This document shows positions 5,979-12,979 of a stretch of DNA of 14,529 bases, in pieces. This DNA comes from Gemmatimonadota bacterium (lineage in GTDB: Bacteria > Gemmatimonadota > Gemmatimonadetes > Gemmatimonadales > Gemmatimonadaceae). Under the pieces are notes generated by a model. That model worked only from the letters and a program-made list of their open reading frames with translations, was not told where the DNA came from and did not search any database. Position numbers and translations under genes: made by a program. Location: the NCBI GenBank assembly GCA_003222065.1, contig QHUV01000011.1, forward strand, positions 1 through 14,529. The letters are read 5' to 3'. Numbering within the stretch: position 1 is the first letter of the stretch; the number at the start of each line of letters is the position of its first letter.

Positions 5979-8033
5979 ATGCCCTCGCTCTTGCGCGCGG
6001 CCGCCATTGCGTCCGGCGCTTGTACCGCCTTCCTCGGCGCGTCGTTAGGCGCGTCCGGCCAACAGCCACCCAGCCCGGCGCGCGCCGACAGCGCCTCGCG
6101 TGACTCGCTGCGACGCACCGTGCTCCGCCCCGTCACTATCGTCGCCACCCCCGCCGCGCGCGCCGAGCCCGTGGGCGCGACACACCTCGACGCGGCGGCG
6201 ATTCAGCTCACGCCCGCCCGAAATCCGTACGACTTGCTGCGGCAGACCGCCGGGCTCGAGGTCCACGAGCAGGGACAAGGCCCTGGCTTCGCCTCCGACG
6301 CCTCTGTCCGCGGCTTCAGCTCCGATCACTCGACCGATCTCGCCCTCTGGATCGACGGCGTGCCGATCAACGAGCCGGTGAACGGGCACGCGGAAGGCTA
6401 CAACGACTTCAGCCTGTTATTCCCTGGTGGTATCCGCGACATCGACGTGCTTCGCGGGCCAACAAGCGCGCTCTTTGGCAACTTCGCCGTCGCCGGCATC
6501 GTGAACGTGCGGACGCTCGAGCGCATGCGCGGGAGCCAGTTCACCGCGGAGGGCGGTTCCTTCGGCCGCGGCGACGCGATGCTGCTCACCGGCTTTGATC
6601 ATGGCGCGCAAGGAGGCGGTGTCCTTGGCGCTCGCTTCCAACACGAGGATGGCTTCCGGCCTAACGCGCACTACGATCTCGGCCAGGGACACGCCCGGAT
6701 CGTTCACGACATCGCTCCAGGGTGGACGATCGACGGCGGCGCGGAGCTGTACGGGGGACGCTGGCGCTCGGCGGGATTTCTCAGCGAGGACGAGTTCACA
6801 AATCACGACTACGACATCGTCTCCAACCCCACCGATGGTGGATTCAAGCAGCGCGGCCAGGAGCGCGTCAGCCTGCGCTTGATCTCGAACTCGCTCCTCT
6901 GGCGAACCACGGCGTACGCGACGCAAGGCCGCTGGCAGCTCTACCTGACGATTCCGCCCGCCGGCGGCCGCTTCGAGGGCTCGGGAAGCCAGACCGAGGA
7001 GGAGGACCACCGCCACGGCTACGGCCTAACGAGCGCGCTCACCTGGGACGCTTCCCGGGGCGAGGTTACCGTCGGAACGGAGGGACGCTGGGATCGGTCG
7101 CATTACGAGAACTATTTCACGACGTCGCGCGCCCGCGACTCCGTGAACGCACTCGTCATGGCGCGGCAGCTTTCGGGCGCCCTGTTCGCGCAATCGCATT
7201 ACGACGTCGACCCGCGATTGCGTGTCGATCTTGGTGCCCGCTTCGACGAGATCGGAACGAATAGTACGCCCGACGGCGATGTCGCGACGAGCGCGAGTCA
7301 CGGTGTGTTCTCACCCAAGCTGGGCGCGCTCGTGCACGTGACGTCGAACGTCGGCGTCTACGCCAACGCGTCGCGAGGATTTCGTTCGACCGATGGCGTG
7401 ATCAGCGATCCGACGCTGGAGCCGATCGTCGTCTGGAACTACGAGACCGGTCTCAAGTTCGACGGCGCCGTGAACGGAGCGCCGGTGAGCGCCACCGCGA
7501 CGCTGTTCCGGATGAACGTGAGCAATGAGCAAACGTTCAATCCCCTCACCGGCGAGGCGAGCAACGGCGGCGCCAGCCGGCGTGACGGCCTGGAAGTGGA
7601 CGGTCGCGTCCCCGTCGGACCGTTCGCCAGCATCACCACCAACTGGACGTTCCTCGACGCGCGGTATCGGCATCTCACCGCCGTTTCCGAGGAAGCGAGC
7701 CAGCCTCCGGCCGTGCTCGACGGACTGCGGGTGTACAACACGGCGAAGTACGTTGGCATGGCAGCGCTCGAGATCGCGCCCTCTCGCGCGTGGTGGCGCG
7801 TTCGCCTCGCCGGCAATTGGGTTGGAGCGTACTCGCCCTTCGATGAGCCGGGCGAAGTGATCGGCGCCTATGGTCTCGCCCACGTGAGCGGATCGGCGCA
7901 GTGGGGCGCGGTCCGGCTCGAGCTCGGCGTTCGAAATCTCTTCGATCGCGCATATCCGGAGCTGGTTGCTGGACATGTCATCGATCCCGGGCAGCCGAGG
8001 GCAATCTTCACGACGCTGCGCACCACGTTCTGA
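5979..8033 (+). CDS. TonB-dependent outer-membrane receptor
   Basis: 684 residues; the start is supported by GGAG 5 nt upstream of ATG 5979. There is a signal peptide (~1-27, ending GASGQQ). A plug domain follows at ~50-165: VTIVATPAARAEP near the TonB-box position, NPYDLLRQTAGLEV, SVRGFSS, LWIDGVPINEP, GIRDIDVLRGPTSALFGNFA and AGIVNV. The rest is a beta-barrel with alternating aromatic strands (LGARFDEIGTNSTPDGDV, VGVYANASRGFRSTDGVI, VWNYETGLKFDG, LELGVRNLFDRAYPELV). It ends in a terminal Phe (FTTLRTTF), as outer-membrane barrels do. Such receptors take up siderophores, cobalamin, metals or sugars using TonB-ExbBD energy. The preceding His/Cys-rich secreted protein suggests a metal ion or metal chelate, but the barrel itself does not reveal the ligand. 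No frameshift or gap is visible. Confidence 0.93.
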   Translation: MPSLLRAAAIASGACTAFLGASLGASGQQPPSPARADSASRDSLRRTVLRPVTIVATPAARAEPVGATHLDAAAIQLTPARNPYDLLRQTAGLEVHEQGQGPGFASDASVRGFSSDHSTDLALWIDGVPINEPVNGHAEGYNDFSLLFPGGIRDIDVLRGPTSALFGNFAVAGIVNVRTLERMRGSQFTAEGGSFGRGDAMLLTGFDHGAQGGGVLGARFQHEDGFRPNAHYDLGQGHARIVHDIAPGWTIDGGAELYGGRWRSAGFLSEDEFTNHDYDIVSNPTDGGFKQRGQERVSLRLISNSLLWRTTAYATQGRWQLYLTIPPAGGRFEGSGSQTEEEDHRHGYGLTSALTWDASRGEVTVGTEGRWDRSHYENYFTTSRARDSVNALVMARQLSGALFAQSHYDVDPRLRVDLGARFDEIGTNSTPDGDVATSASHGVFSPKLGALVHVTSNVGVYANASRGFRSTDGVISDPTLEPIVVWNYETGLKFDGAVNGAPVSATATLFRMNVSNEQTFNPLTGEASNGGASRRDGLEVDGRVPVGPFASITTNWTFLDARYRHLTAVSEEASQPPAVLDGLRVYNTAKYVGMAALEIAPSRAWWRVRLAGNWVGAYSPFDEPGEVIGAYGLAHVSGSAQWGAVRLELGVRNLFDRAYPELVAGHVIDPGQPRAIFTTLRTTF

Positions 8034-8083
8034 GAGTGAGACTCCGTCCGCTTTTGATGTCGTGTTCACGCATCGCACCCGCG

Positions 8084-8238
8084 ACAGCGAGCCCAGTTTC
8101 GAGCCGGCAGAAACGAGCAACGAGCTTTGAGTCGAAAAGGTGAGGAGTGACTGAGAGGGAGAGTCCATCTCATATTCCTGACCATTCAGTCTCAAAGCTG
8201 ACTGCTCGTTGCTGTCCTCTCGAAACTGGGCTCGCCGT
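8084..8238. repeat. Near-palindromic intergenic element, copy 2
   Basis: A 155-bp imperfect palindrome of the same family as 3726-3881: left arm GCGAGCCCAGTTTCGAG, right arm CTCGAAACTGGGCTCGC. Inner blocks shared with copy 1 include CTGCTCGTTGCTG, GTCTCAAAGCT and GACTGAGA. The middle has diverged more than the ends. It lies between the stop of the TonB receptor (50 bp left) and the end of the converging arginase-family gene (57 bp right). Confidence 0.85.
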
Positions 8239-8295
8239 ACCGGGTGCGATGCCGGCGTCGTCACCGGAGCGCAGGATTCAAGCGCTGTGCTGTCC

Positions 8296-9174
8296 CTAAC
8301 GACTAACGAGTGCCTCGAGCGCGCACGCGATCGCGGCCGGCAGCGCACTGGTAGTGTCGATCGCCGGATCATAGGCCGTCACCGCCGCCGAGACGATGTC
8401 GAACCGCCTCGCCGCGAGCCGCGCCACCTCGACGAGCTCGGCGCTCGTTAGGCCGCCGGGAGCGGCAAAGGCGTTCGCCCGGCCCTCGTTCTCGTCGAGC
8501 ACATCGGCATCGAGATGGAAGTGGAGGCGGCTGACGTGACCACGAAGCGATTCCAAGGCCGGCGCGAGCGACTCGGCCACGCCGGCGGTGCGGATGGACG
8601 ACCCGCGCACTACCCTCACCCCCGACGCCTCGAGCAGCATCTCCTCCGCCGGATCGAGATCGCGCGCGCCGCCAAGGACGACGTTCGCGTCCGCCATCGC
8701 GGCGAAGCCAGGTATGCTCATCGCCAACGAGCGCCAACAGCGTCCGGTGAGCACAGCGAGCCCCATCCCGTCGAGAAAGCCACTCACGGTTGTCTCCGGC
8801 GTGTTGAAGTCGGCGTGCGCATCGAGCCACAGCACGCCGAGATCGCCGCGGCCGGTCATCGTCGCGGCGGCGATCGCGCCTAACGTGACCCCGCAGTTGC
8901 CACCAAGCACGATCGGCAGCGCGCCGTTCGCGCGTGCAGCGCGCGCGCGAACGGCGACTTGTCGATATAGCGAGAAGCTCGTCGCGATCTCCGCCGACGC
9001 GGGCGGATTCGGGCCATCGAGACCACCAGGCTCGACATACTCCGCATCGACTTCATGGCCCAGCGCGCGGAGGCTGCTCCCGACACCATGGCGCAACAGG
9101 TACGACGGCCCGCGCCCCATCCGCCATTCCCGGCGGCCGGAGTCGTACGGCACGAGCAAAAACTGAATCTTCAT
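8296..9174 (-). CDS. Arginase/agmatinase-fold (ureohydrolase) family protein, divergent active site
   Basis: 292 residues of ureohydrolase fold. Metal-binding motifs are partly kept: LDAHADFN (Asp118, His120, Asp122) and HFHLDADVLD (Asp222, Asp224). The first motif, GGDHS in arginases, is GGNCG (91-95), so the His metal ligand is Cys94. The loop that carries the catalytic His in arginase (SGNxHG) reads SGFLDG (131-136), and the substrate-binding Glu near the C-terminus (EVNP) is absent (TAYDP, 266-270). It therefore probably binds one or two metal ions but need not hydrolyse arginine; a related C-N hydrolase activity, or another small-molecule substrate, is possible. There is no signal peptide, so it is cytoplasmic. 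Its ATG overlaps the stop of the upstream hydrolase gene (ATGA at 9171-9174), showing translational coupling. Confidence 0.85.
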   Translation of the reverse strand: MKIQFLLVPYDSGRREWRMGRGPSYLLRHGVGSSLRALGHEVDAEYVEPGGLDGPNPPASAEIATSFSLYRQVAVRARAARANGALPIVLGGNCGVTLGAIAAATMTGRGDLGVLWLDAHADFNTPETTVSGFLDGMGLAVLTGRCWRSLAMSIPGFAAMADANVVLGGARDLDPAEEMLLEASGVRVVRGSSIRTAGVAESLAPALESLRGHVSRLHFHLDADVLDENEGRANAFAAPGGLTSAELVEVARLAARRFDIVSAAVTAYDPAIDTTSALPAAIACALEALVSR

Positions 9175-10019
9175 TCGATGCGCGCGATGCCGTTACCCGG
9201 TTTTGGGAACCGCACGAAGACGTCGACGTCGTGCCCCGGCACGATGAGCCTCGGCTCCGACGCCAGACGCGACATGCGATCCTGGGCGCGCAGATTCGAC
9301 AGGGTGTCGAGCGACTGCGTGATCGGCCGGTGGCCTTCGAGGTTCTCGTACAGATAGGCATTGTCGCTCGCGAGGACGGCTGTCCCAACGCGACCATCGG
9401 CAAGCGCCGTACGTACCGTCGCGAACTCGGACGCGAAGGTGTGTTTCCCGCCCGTGAAGACGGTGATGCCGGGAATGATTTCCGTGGAGTCACCGGGAAT
9501 GAGCTGGACGCGGCCCGCGGCCTTGAGCTTGGCGAGCATCTTCGCATCGTCGACATCGATGGCGCGATCGAGCACGGCACCGGTGTCGTTCGTGTAATGC
9601 TCGTACTCCGCGCGCTGCAGCCAGATGCGCGCTCGCGGAAAGAGGTCGGCTCCGTCGAGGTGATCCCAGTGCACGTGCGAGATAACGATGTCCGTAACGT
9701 CGCTGGGCTTCACCCCGAGCGGGGCGAGGGCATCGCTCGGTTTCATGAAGCCGACGGGCTTCCATCGCTGGATGAACTTGTCCCGGTAGAAGCCCGCATC
9801 CATGAGTACCGTGCGTCCGCCGCCGCGCATGAGCCAGACGGTGAACGCGAGGGGCGTGCGCCTATTGGAGTCCGCGCCGGCGACGAGAAAGCGCGTCGGA
9901 TAGCTATCCACCGTCGCGAAGCGCACGGCATAGACCTCATACGCCGGGGACGGGGGCGGCGCACGATGCGCCAGCGATGCGATGGCAACGAGCAGCGATG
10001 CGAAGCGTAGTGTCGACAT
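9171..10019 (-). CDS. Secreted metallo-beta-lactamase-fold hydrolase, AHL-lactonase-like
   Basis: 282 residues from ATG 10019. A TTG 36 nt further upstream is in frame, but the ATG gives a compact signal peptide (MSTLRFASLLVAIASLAHRA). The complete dinuclear zinc set of the AiiA/lactonase branch is present: SHVHWDHLDG (His115, His117, Asp119, His120), GGKHTF (His193), ASDNAYLYENLE (Asp219) and VPGHD (His263). The strand VLMDAGFY before the motif also fits the family. Related enzymes open acyl-homoserine-lactone or other lactone and ester rings. Export to the periplasm is unusual for AiiA-type quorum-quenching enzymes, so a different lactone or ester substrate is equally likely. It is the first gene of a two-gene unit with the arginase-family gene (4-bp overlap) and divergent from the small membrane-protein gene at 10178. 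Confidence 0.88.
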   Translation of the reverse strand: MSTLRFASLLVAIASLAHRAPPPSPAYEVYAVRFATVDSYPTRFLVAGADSNRRTPLAFTVWLMRGGGRTVLMDAGFYRDKFIQRWKPVGFMKPSDALAPLGVKPSDVTDIVISHVHWDHLDGADLFPRARIWLQRAEYEHYTNDTGAVLDRAIDVDDAKMLAKLKAAGRVQLIPGDSTEIIPGITVFTGGKHTFASEFATVRTALADGRVGTAVLASDNAYLYENLEGHRPITQSLDTLSNLRAQDRMSRLASEPRLIVPGHDVDVFVRFPKPGNGIARIE

Positions 10020-10130
10020 GCCCTCGAAGAAGGAGGCCAAGGAGCGGCTTGGCAAGCGGAATGCTGCCTCTTCCCGCTAATGGTCGAATATCCCAGAATT
10101 CGGCGGGCGAGTCGTCATCGATCGCGTCCC

Positions 10131-10165
10131 AGCACCCAGCACCTAGCACCTAGCACCTAGCACCT
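10131..10165. repeat. Tandem heptamer AGCACCT x5
   Basis: Five consecutive 7-bp units, AGCACCC then four AGCACCT, end 12 bp before the ATG at 10178, within the 158-bp gap between divergent genes. On the minus strand the unit reads AGGTGCT. Nothing else in the gap is recognisable. Confidence 0.9.
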
Positions 10166-10177
10166 GGTTCCTCCACC

Positions 10178-10456
10178 ATGCCCTGTCTCTTCGCTATCTT
10201 CGCGCTCGCCACGCCGCGGCTCGTAATTCTCTGCCTGTATTTTCTCTCGAATTGGTTCAACGGCCTCTTTCCGACTCCGCTGTACGCGATCCTCGGCTTC
10301 ATCTTTTTGCCGACGACGTTGCTCTGGTATACCGCCGTCGTGCATTGGTTTGGGGGGCAATGGACGCTGTGGCCCGTGATCGGACTCGTCATCGCGCTGG
10401 CGATCGATGTGTCGCCGGCCAGCCATCGCCGCCGGGTGCGCGCGCCCGTTGACTGA
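10178..10456 (+). CDS. Small three-helix membrane protein, conserved hypothetical
   Basis: 92 residues with three predicted membrane segments: ~3-25 (LFAIFALATPRLVILCLYFL), ~34-54 (LYAILGFIFLPTTLLWYTAV) and ~60-78 (WTLWPVIGLVIALAIDV). It ends in a short basic tail (SHRRRVRAPVD), probably cytoplasmic. The NWF...LGFxFLPTTLLWY pattern is familiar from small uncharacterised bacterial membrane proteins, but I know no function. Its stop TGA shares one base with the next ATG (TGATG at 10454-10458), so translation of the two is likely coupled. No strong ribosome binding site is visible. Confidence 0.75.
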   Translation: MPCLFAIFALATPRLVILCLYFLSNWFNGLFPTPLYAILGFIFLPTTLLWYTAVVHWFGGQWTLWPVIGLVIALAIDVSPASHRRRVRAPVD

Positions 10457-10905
10457 TGCCAATTCTCGCCTGCCCGTTCTGGCTTGCGCTTGCAAAGGAG
10501 ACGAACGTCGATCGCCATCGCGTGCAGTCGAAGGTGTATCAGGTACGCGGGGTGGCGCGATTGGAGGCAGATCGGCTGGCGCTCGAATGGTCGGGTAGCG
10601 TCGAGATCACCGAGATACTGGGGGCCAACGTTCGTAACTTGCGCCAATCGGTGCCGGCGCAACGTCTCGTCCTGCCTGTCTCGCGCATTGCCGACATTGA
10701 GACGCGCGGCCGCTGGTGGAAACCGCGAATCGATCTGCGCACGACTGGTCTCGGCCCGGTCGAGCTGATGCCGACCGCCGTCGGTGGTCGGGTACTCTTG
10801 CATATCGCGCGGCGTGACTGGGGGGCCGCTCATGATCTCGTGTCTCACGTGCAGCTCGAGATGGCCGACGCTGCTCTGCGCGACGCGGAACGCGTGGAGC
10901 GGTGA
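10456..10905 (+). CDS. Hypothetical protein, possibly a PH-like beta fold
   Basis: 149 residues, not recognised. No signal peptide or membrane helix is evident; the first ~12 residues (MPILACPFWLALA) are mildly hydrophobic. The centre alternates strand-like segments (VRGVARLEADRLALEWSGSV, then LPVSRIADIETRG, WWKPRIDLRTTGLGPVELM) and ends with a long helix (DWGAAHDLVSHVQLEMADAA), a layout reminiscent of bacterial PH-like domains. That fold guess is inference. Its start overlaps the stop of the small membrane protein and the DinB gene follows after 25 bp. Partnership with the membrane protein is plausible. Confidence 0.65.
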   Translation: MPILACPFWLALAKETNVDRHRVQSKVYQVRGVARLEADRLALEWSGSVEITEILGANVRNLRQSVPAQRLVLPVSRIADIETRGRWWKPRIDLRTTGLGPVELMPTAVGGRVLLHIARRDWGAAHDLVSHVQLEMADAALRDAERVER

Positions 10906-10930
10906 GACCTAACACCTGAGCAATTCAGCT

Positions 10931-11449
10931 ATGGACATCGGCCAAAACTTCATCGACCGCTCGCGCGCCTATCTGACCGACGAGTATAGGATCAAACTAC
11001 GGAAGACCGTCGGCGCGCTTCCGCCCGAGATGCTCTGGTGGCGACCTAACGAGCAGGCGAACAGCGTCGGCAATCTTCTCCTCCACCTCGAGGGGAATCT
11101 CCGGCAGTGGATCGTCGGCGCCGTTGGTGGAGCGGCCGATGTTCGAAATCGAGCGAGCGAATTTGCGGCACACGAAGGCGCCACGCGCGAAGAGCTCATG
11201 CGTCGCCTCGAGCAGGCGCTCGACGAGGCCGATGGGGTGCTGGCGCGACTACGCCCCGAGCAACTTACGGAGCGCCGGCGTGTACAAGCCCGGGATGTCT
11301 CGGTGCTCGAGGCGATCTACCAGGTCGTGCAGCACTTCGCGCTGCATCTTGGACAGATCATCCTCGTCACAAAGGCGCAGGCGCCGGGCGCGATCAAGTT
11401 CTATGAAGACGCCGGCGGCGCGGCGCGACCGATCTGGCGGGGCACGTGA
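10931..11449 (+). CDS. DinB/DUF1572-family protein
   Basis: 172 residues forming a DinB-like four-helix bundle. The expected metal-binding histidine triad is visible: His52 in LLLHLEGNLRQW, and His135 and His139 in QHFALHLGQII. The motif WWRPNEQANSVGNLLLHL near the N-terminus is characteristic of DUF1572. The superfamily includes thiol-dependent transferases (bacillithiol or mycothiol S-transferases) and many proteins without known function, so only a putative metal-dependent transferase or hydrolase role can be stated. Cytoplasmic. It lies third in a tight same-strand run, with gaps of 25 bp before and 30 bp after. The Shine-Dalgarno sequence is weak. Confidence 0.87.
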   Translation: MDIGQNFIDRSRAYLTDEYRIKLRKTVGALPPEMLWWRPNEQANSVGNLLLHLEGNLRQWIVGAVGGAADVRNRASEFAAHEGATREELMRRLEQALDEADGVLARLRPEQLTERRRVQARDVSVLEAIYQVVQHFALHLGQIILVTKAQAPGAIKFYEDAGGAARPIWRGT

Positions 11450-11479
11450 ATCACCCGTGACGTTCTCTCGACGCAGTGA

Positions 11480-12121
11480 ATGTTCAGCAAACTGAAAACT
11501 ATCCTCCGCCGTGCCGGCGCCGACCTCCCGGAAGAGCGAACCGTTCGCGGCCTCTCCGTGACGCTGATCAACACGCGCCCCGACATCGACAGCGAGGACG
11601 TCTTTGCGCGGCTCGATGCCGCGCTCGAATTGATCGAGCGGTATCAACCGTCGAATTTCCGCCGGCTGCATCGCGACTTCGCGCGGATTCAGATCAGGCG
11701 CTTCCCCTGCCGCGGCGCCTATTTTCCCGAGACTCGCATCTGTCTCGTCGAGCTCACGTTCGTCGTCAATCGCGAGTTCACGCCGACCCAGGTTGCGGCG
11801 ACGATTCTGCACGAAGCGATGCACGCGCGACTCGACAACGCGGGCGTCAAGTACGATCCGGCGAGCGCGGCGAAGCATGAGCGTTTCTGCCGCCGCGCCG
11901 AAGTCGAGTTCGGGATGGTCGCGCCGGACGGGGCGCCAGTGGTGGAGCGAGCGCTGGCGAGCCTCGCCAGCGCGGACGAAGAGGTTGCCCCGGTGATCGA
12001 TTGGGAGCTCGCCGGTCGGCGCGTCGCTGAGGTGGACATCGCGGCCCTCTCCGCGCCAGAATGGATGAAGAAAGCGATCGCGAGACGCGCGGGCCTCGAT
12101 GAACCAACGCACGACGCCTAA
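11480..12121 (+). CDS. Putative zinc metallopeptidase (HExxH) of unknown family
   Basis: 213 residues with an HEAMH motif (111-115) on a helix, ATILHEAMHARLDN. It is followed 17-27 residues later by KHERFCRRAEVEFG (132-145), whose Glu residues could supply the third zinc ligand, as in gluzincins. An N-terminal domain (~20-90) has an alternating strand/helix pattern (TVRGLSVTLINTRPDI, FARIQIRRFPCRGAYFPETR). No signal peptide: the start MFSKLKTILRRAG is amphipathic. The last ~50 residues carry WELAGRRVAEVDIAALSAPE. I do not recognise a named family, and peptidase activity rests on the HExxH pattern alone. It closes the run that starts at 10178; the next gene is 150 bp away. Confidence 0.75.
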   Translation: MFSKLKTILRRAGADLPEERTVRGLSVTLINTRPDIDSEDVFARLDAALELIERYQPSNFRRLHRDFARIQIRRFPCRGAYFPETRICLVELTFVVNREFTPTQVAATILHEAMHARLDNAGVKYDPASAAKHERFCRRAEVEFGMVAPDGAPVVERALASLASADEEVAPVIDWELAGRRVAEVDIAALSAPEWMKKAIARRAGLDEPTHDA

Positions 12122-12260
12122 GGGAGCCAGTTCGGCGCATGAGTCGACTAGCGCGCACGTCAACCGACACGCAATGCCCGCGAATCCGTGACGGCATCAC
12201 GTACGTAGTCCAGAATGGCGCGCCAATGTAGTATCGCGCTGCTCCCACCCGTTCCGCTTC

Positions 12261-12265
12261 GGAGG
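12261..12265 (+). promoter_or_regulatory. Ribosome binding site GGAGG for the 68-residue membrane protein
   Basis: GGAGG lies 6 nt before ATG 12272. It rules out the longer in-frame start at 12215, which has no such site and would add a non-conserved 19-residue leader. Confidence 0.75.
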
Positions 12266-12271
12266 ATTCTC

Positions 12272-12478
12272 ATGTCTGGTCAGGGCTCGGCCGGAAACAT
12301 CATCGCCGCGCTGTGCAGCTTTTTCATTCCCGGCCTGGGTCAGCTGCTGCAGGGGCGGCTGCTCATGGCAATTTTCCAATTCTGTTTGGCGGCCGTGTTG
12401 TGGTTCTTCCTCCTCGGCTGGCTCGTTCACCTCTGGTCCATTCTGGACGCCGCGTGGTGGAAGCCGAAGTTAGCGTAG
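12272..12478 (+). CDS. Small TM2-like membrane protein
   Basis: 68 residues, almost entirely membrane-embedded. The first segment, IIAALCSFFIPGLGQLLQG, contains the PGLGQxxxG motif seen in TM2-domain-like small proteins. A second hydrophobic segment follows, LLMAIFQFCLAAVLWFFLLG, ending WLVHLWSILDAAWWKPK. Similar short proteins occur widely in bacteria without assigned function. The start is fixed by a GGAGG site. The next gene begins 66 bp downstream on the same strand. Confidence 0.78.
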   Translation: MSGQGSAGNIIAALCSFFIPGLGQLLQGRLLMAIFQFCLAAVLWFFLLGWLVHLWSILDAAWWKPKLA

Positions 12479-12544
12479 GTTTATTGGCACACGCGCGTCG
12501 GCATCGAAGCCGGTGCAGTGAGATCCTCGTAAGTCGGAGCCGAA

Positions 12545-12979
12545 ATGGATGAGCGACGGCGTGCGGCAAGTGAAGAAGGAAGCCGCCAGCGAGTAGCGTT
12601 CGCCACGAAGGCGACGCCCCTCGTGCACCACAACTCGCTCGACGCCGCGGAGCCGACGTTGAGCGAGCTGCTCACCCATTTCGCGCGCACCGCTGTCCCG
12701 TCGCGGCTCTACATGCTCCTGCAGTTCGGCATCCCGTTCGCGCTCGACTTTGGGATCCACGGCCACTGGCGCGCCGCGGCCTGGGGCGTGGCCGTTGCCT
12801 CGTTAGGTGGCTGGGGACTCCTCGACCGCTGGCTGTTCACGACGCCGGCGGCGGAGCGGCGGCACGACCGGCTCCTTCGTTATGCGCGGGTAATCAGCGG
12901 GGCTATCGCCGTCGCCCTGCCGGCGCTCTTTCTCATCGAGATCTTCCTTCGCCTCCTCGGCAACGCCCCGATCTCCTGA
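12545..12979 (+). CDS. Hypothetical membrane protein
   Basis: 144 residues; the ATG is preceded by GGAG at 5 nt. A charged N-terminus (~1-50) leads to hydrophobic segments at ~54-72 (LYMLLQFGIPFALDFGI), ~77-98 (AAAWGVAVASLGGWGLLDRWLF) and ~114-139 (ARVISGAIAVALPALFLIEIFL). The loop between the last two is basic (ERRHDRLLRYAR) and so probably cytoplasmic. No family recognised. Its last 177 bp lie opposite the 3' end of the CHAD-CYTH gene. The good ribosome site and consistent membrane topology argue that it is real. Confidence 0.68.
   Translation: MDERRRAASEEGSRQRVAFATKATPLVHHNSLDAAEPTLSELLTHFARTAVPSRLYMLLQFGIPFALDFGIHGHWRAAAWGVAVASLGGWGLLDRWLFTTPAAERRHDRLLRYARVISGAIAVALPALFLIEIFLRLLGNAPIS

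Noticed and set aside
7311..8372. Minus-strand open frame (353 codons) covering the end of the TonB receptor and repeat copy 2
   Set aside because: It crosses the barrel-coding region, the palindromic element and the end of the arginase-family gene; its protein has no recognisable features.
8934..10010. Long plus-strand open frame (358 codons) opposite the hydrolase and arginase-family genes
   Set aside because: It is antisense to two well-supported genes, has Arg/Glu/Asp/His-rich composition typical of shadow frames in GC-rich DNA, and shows no recognisable domain.
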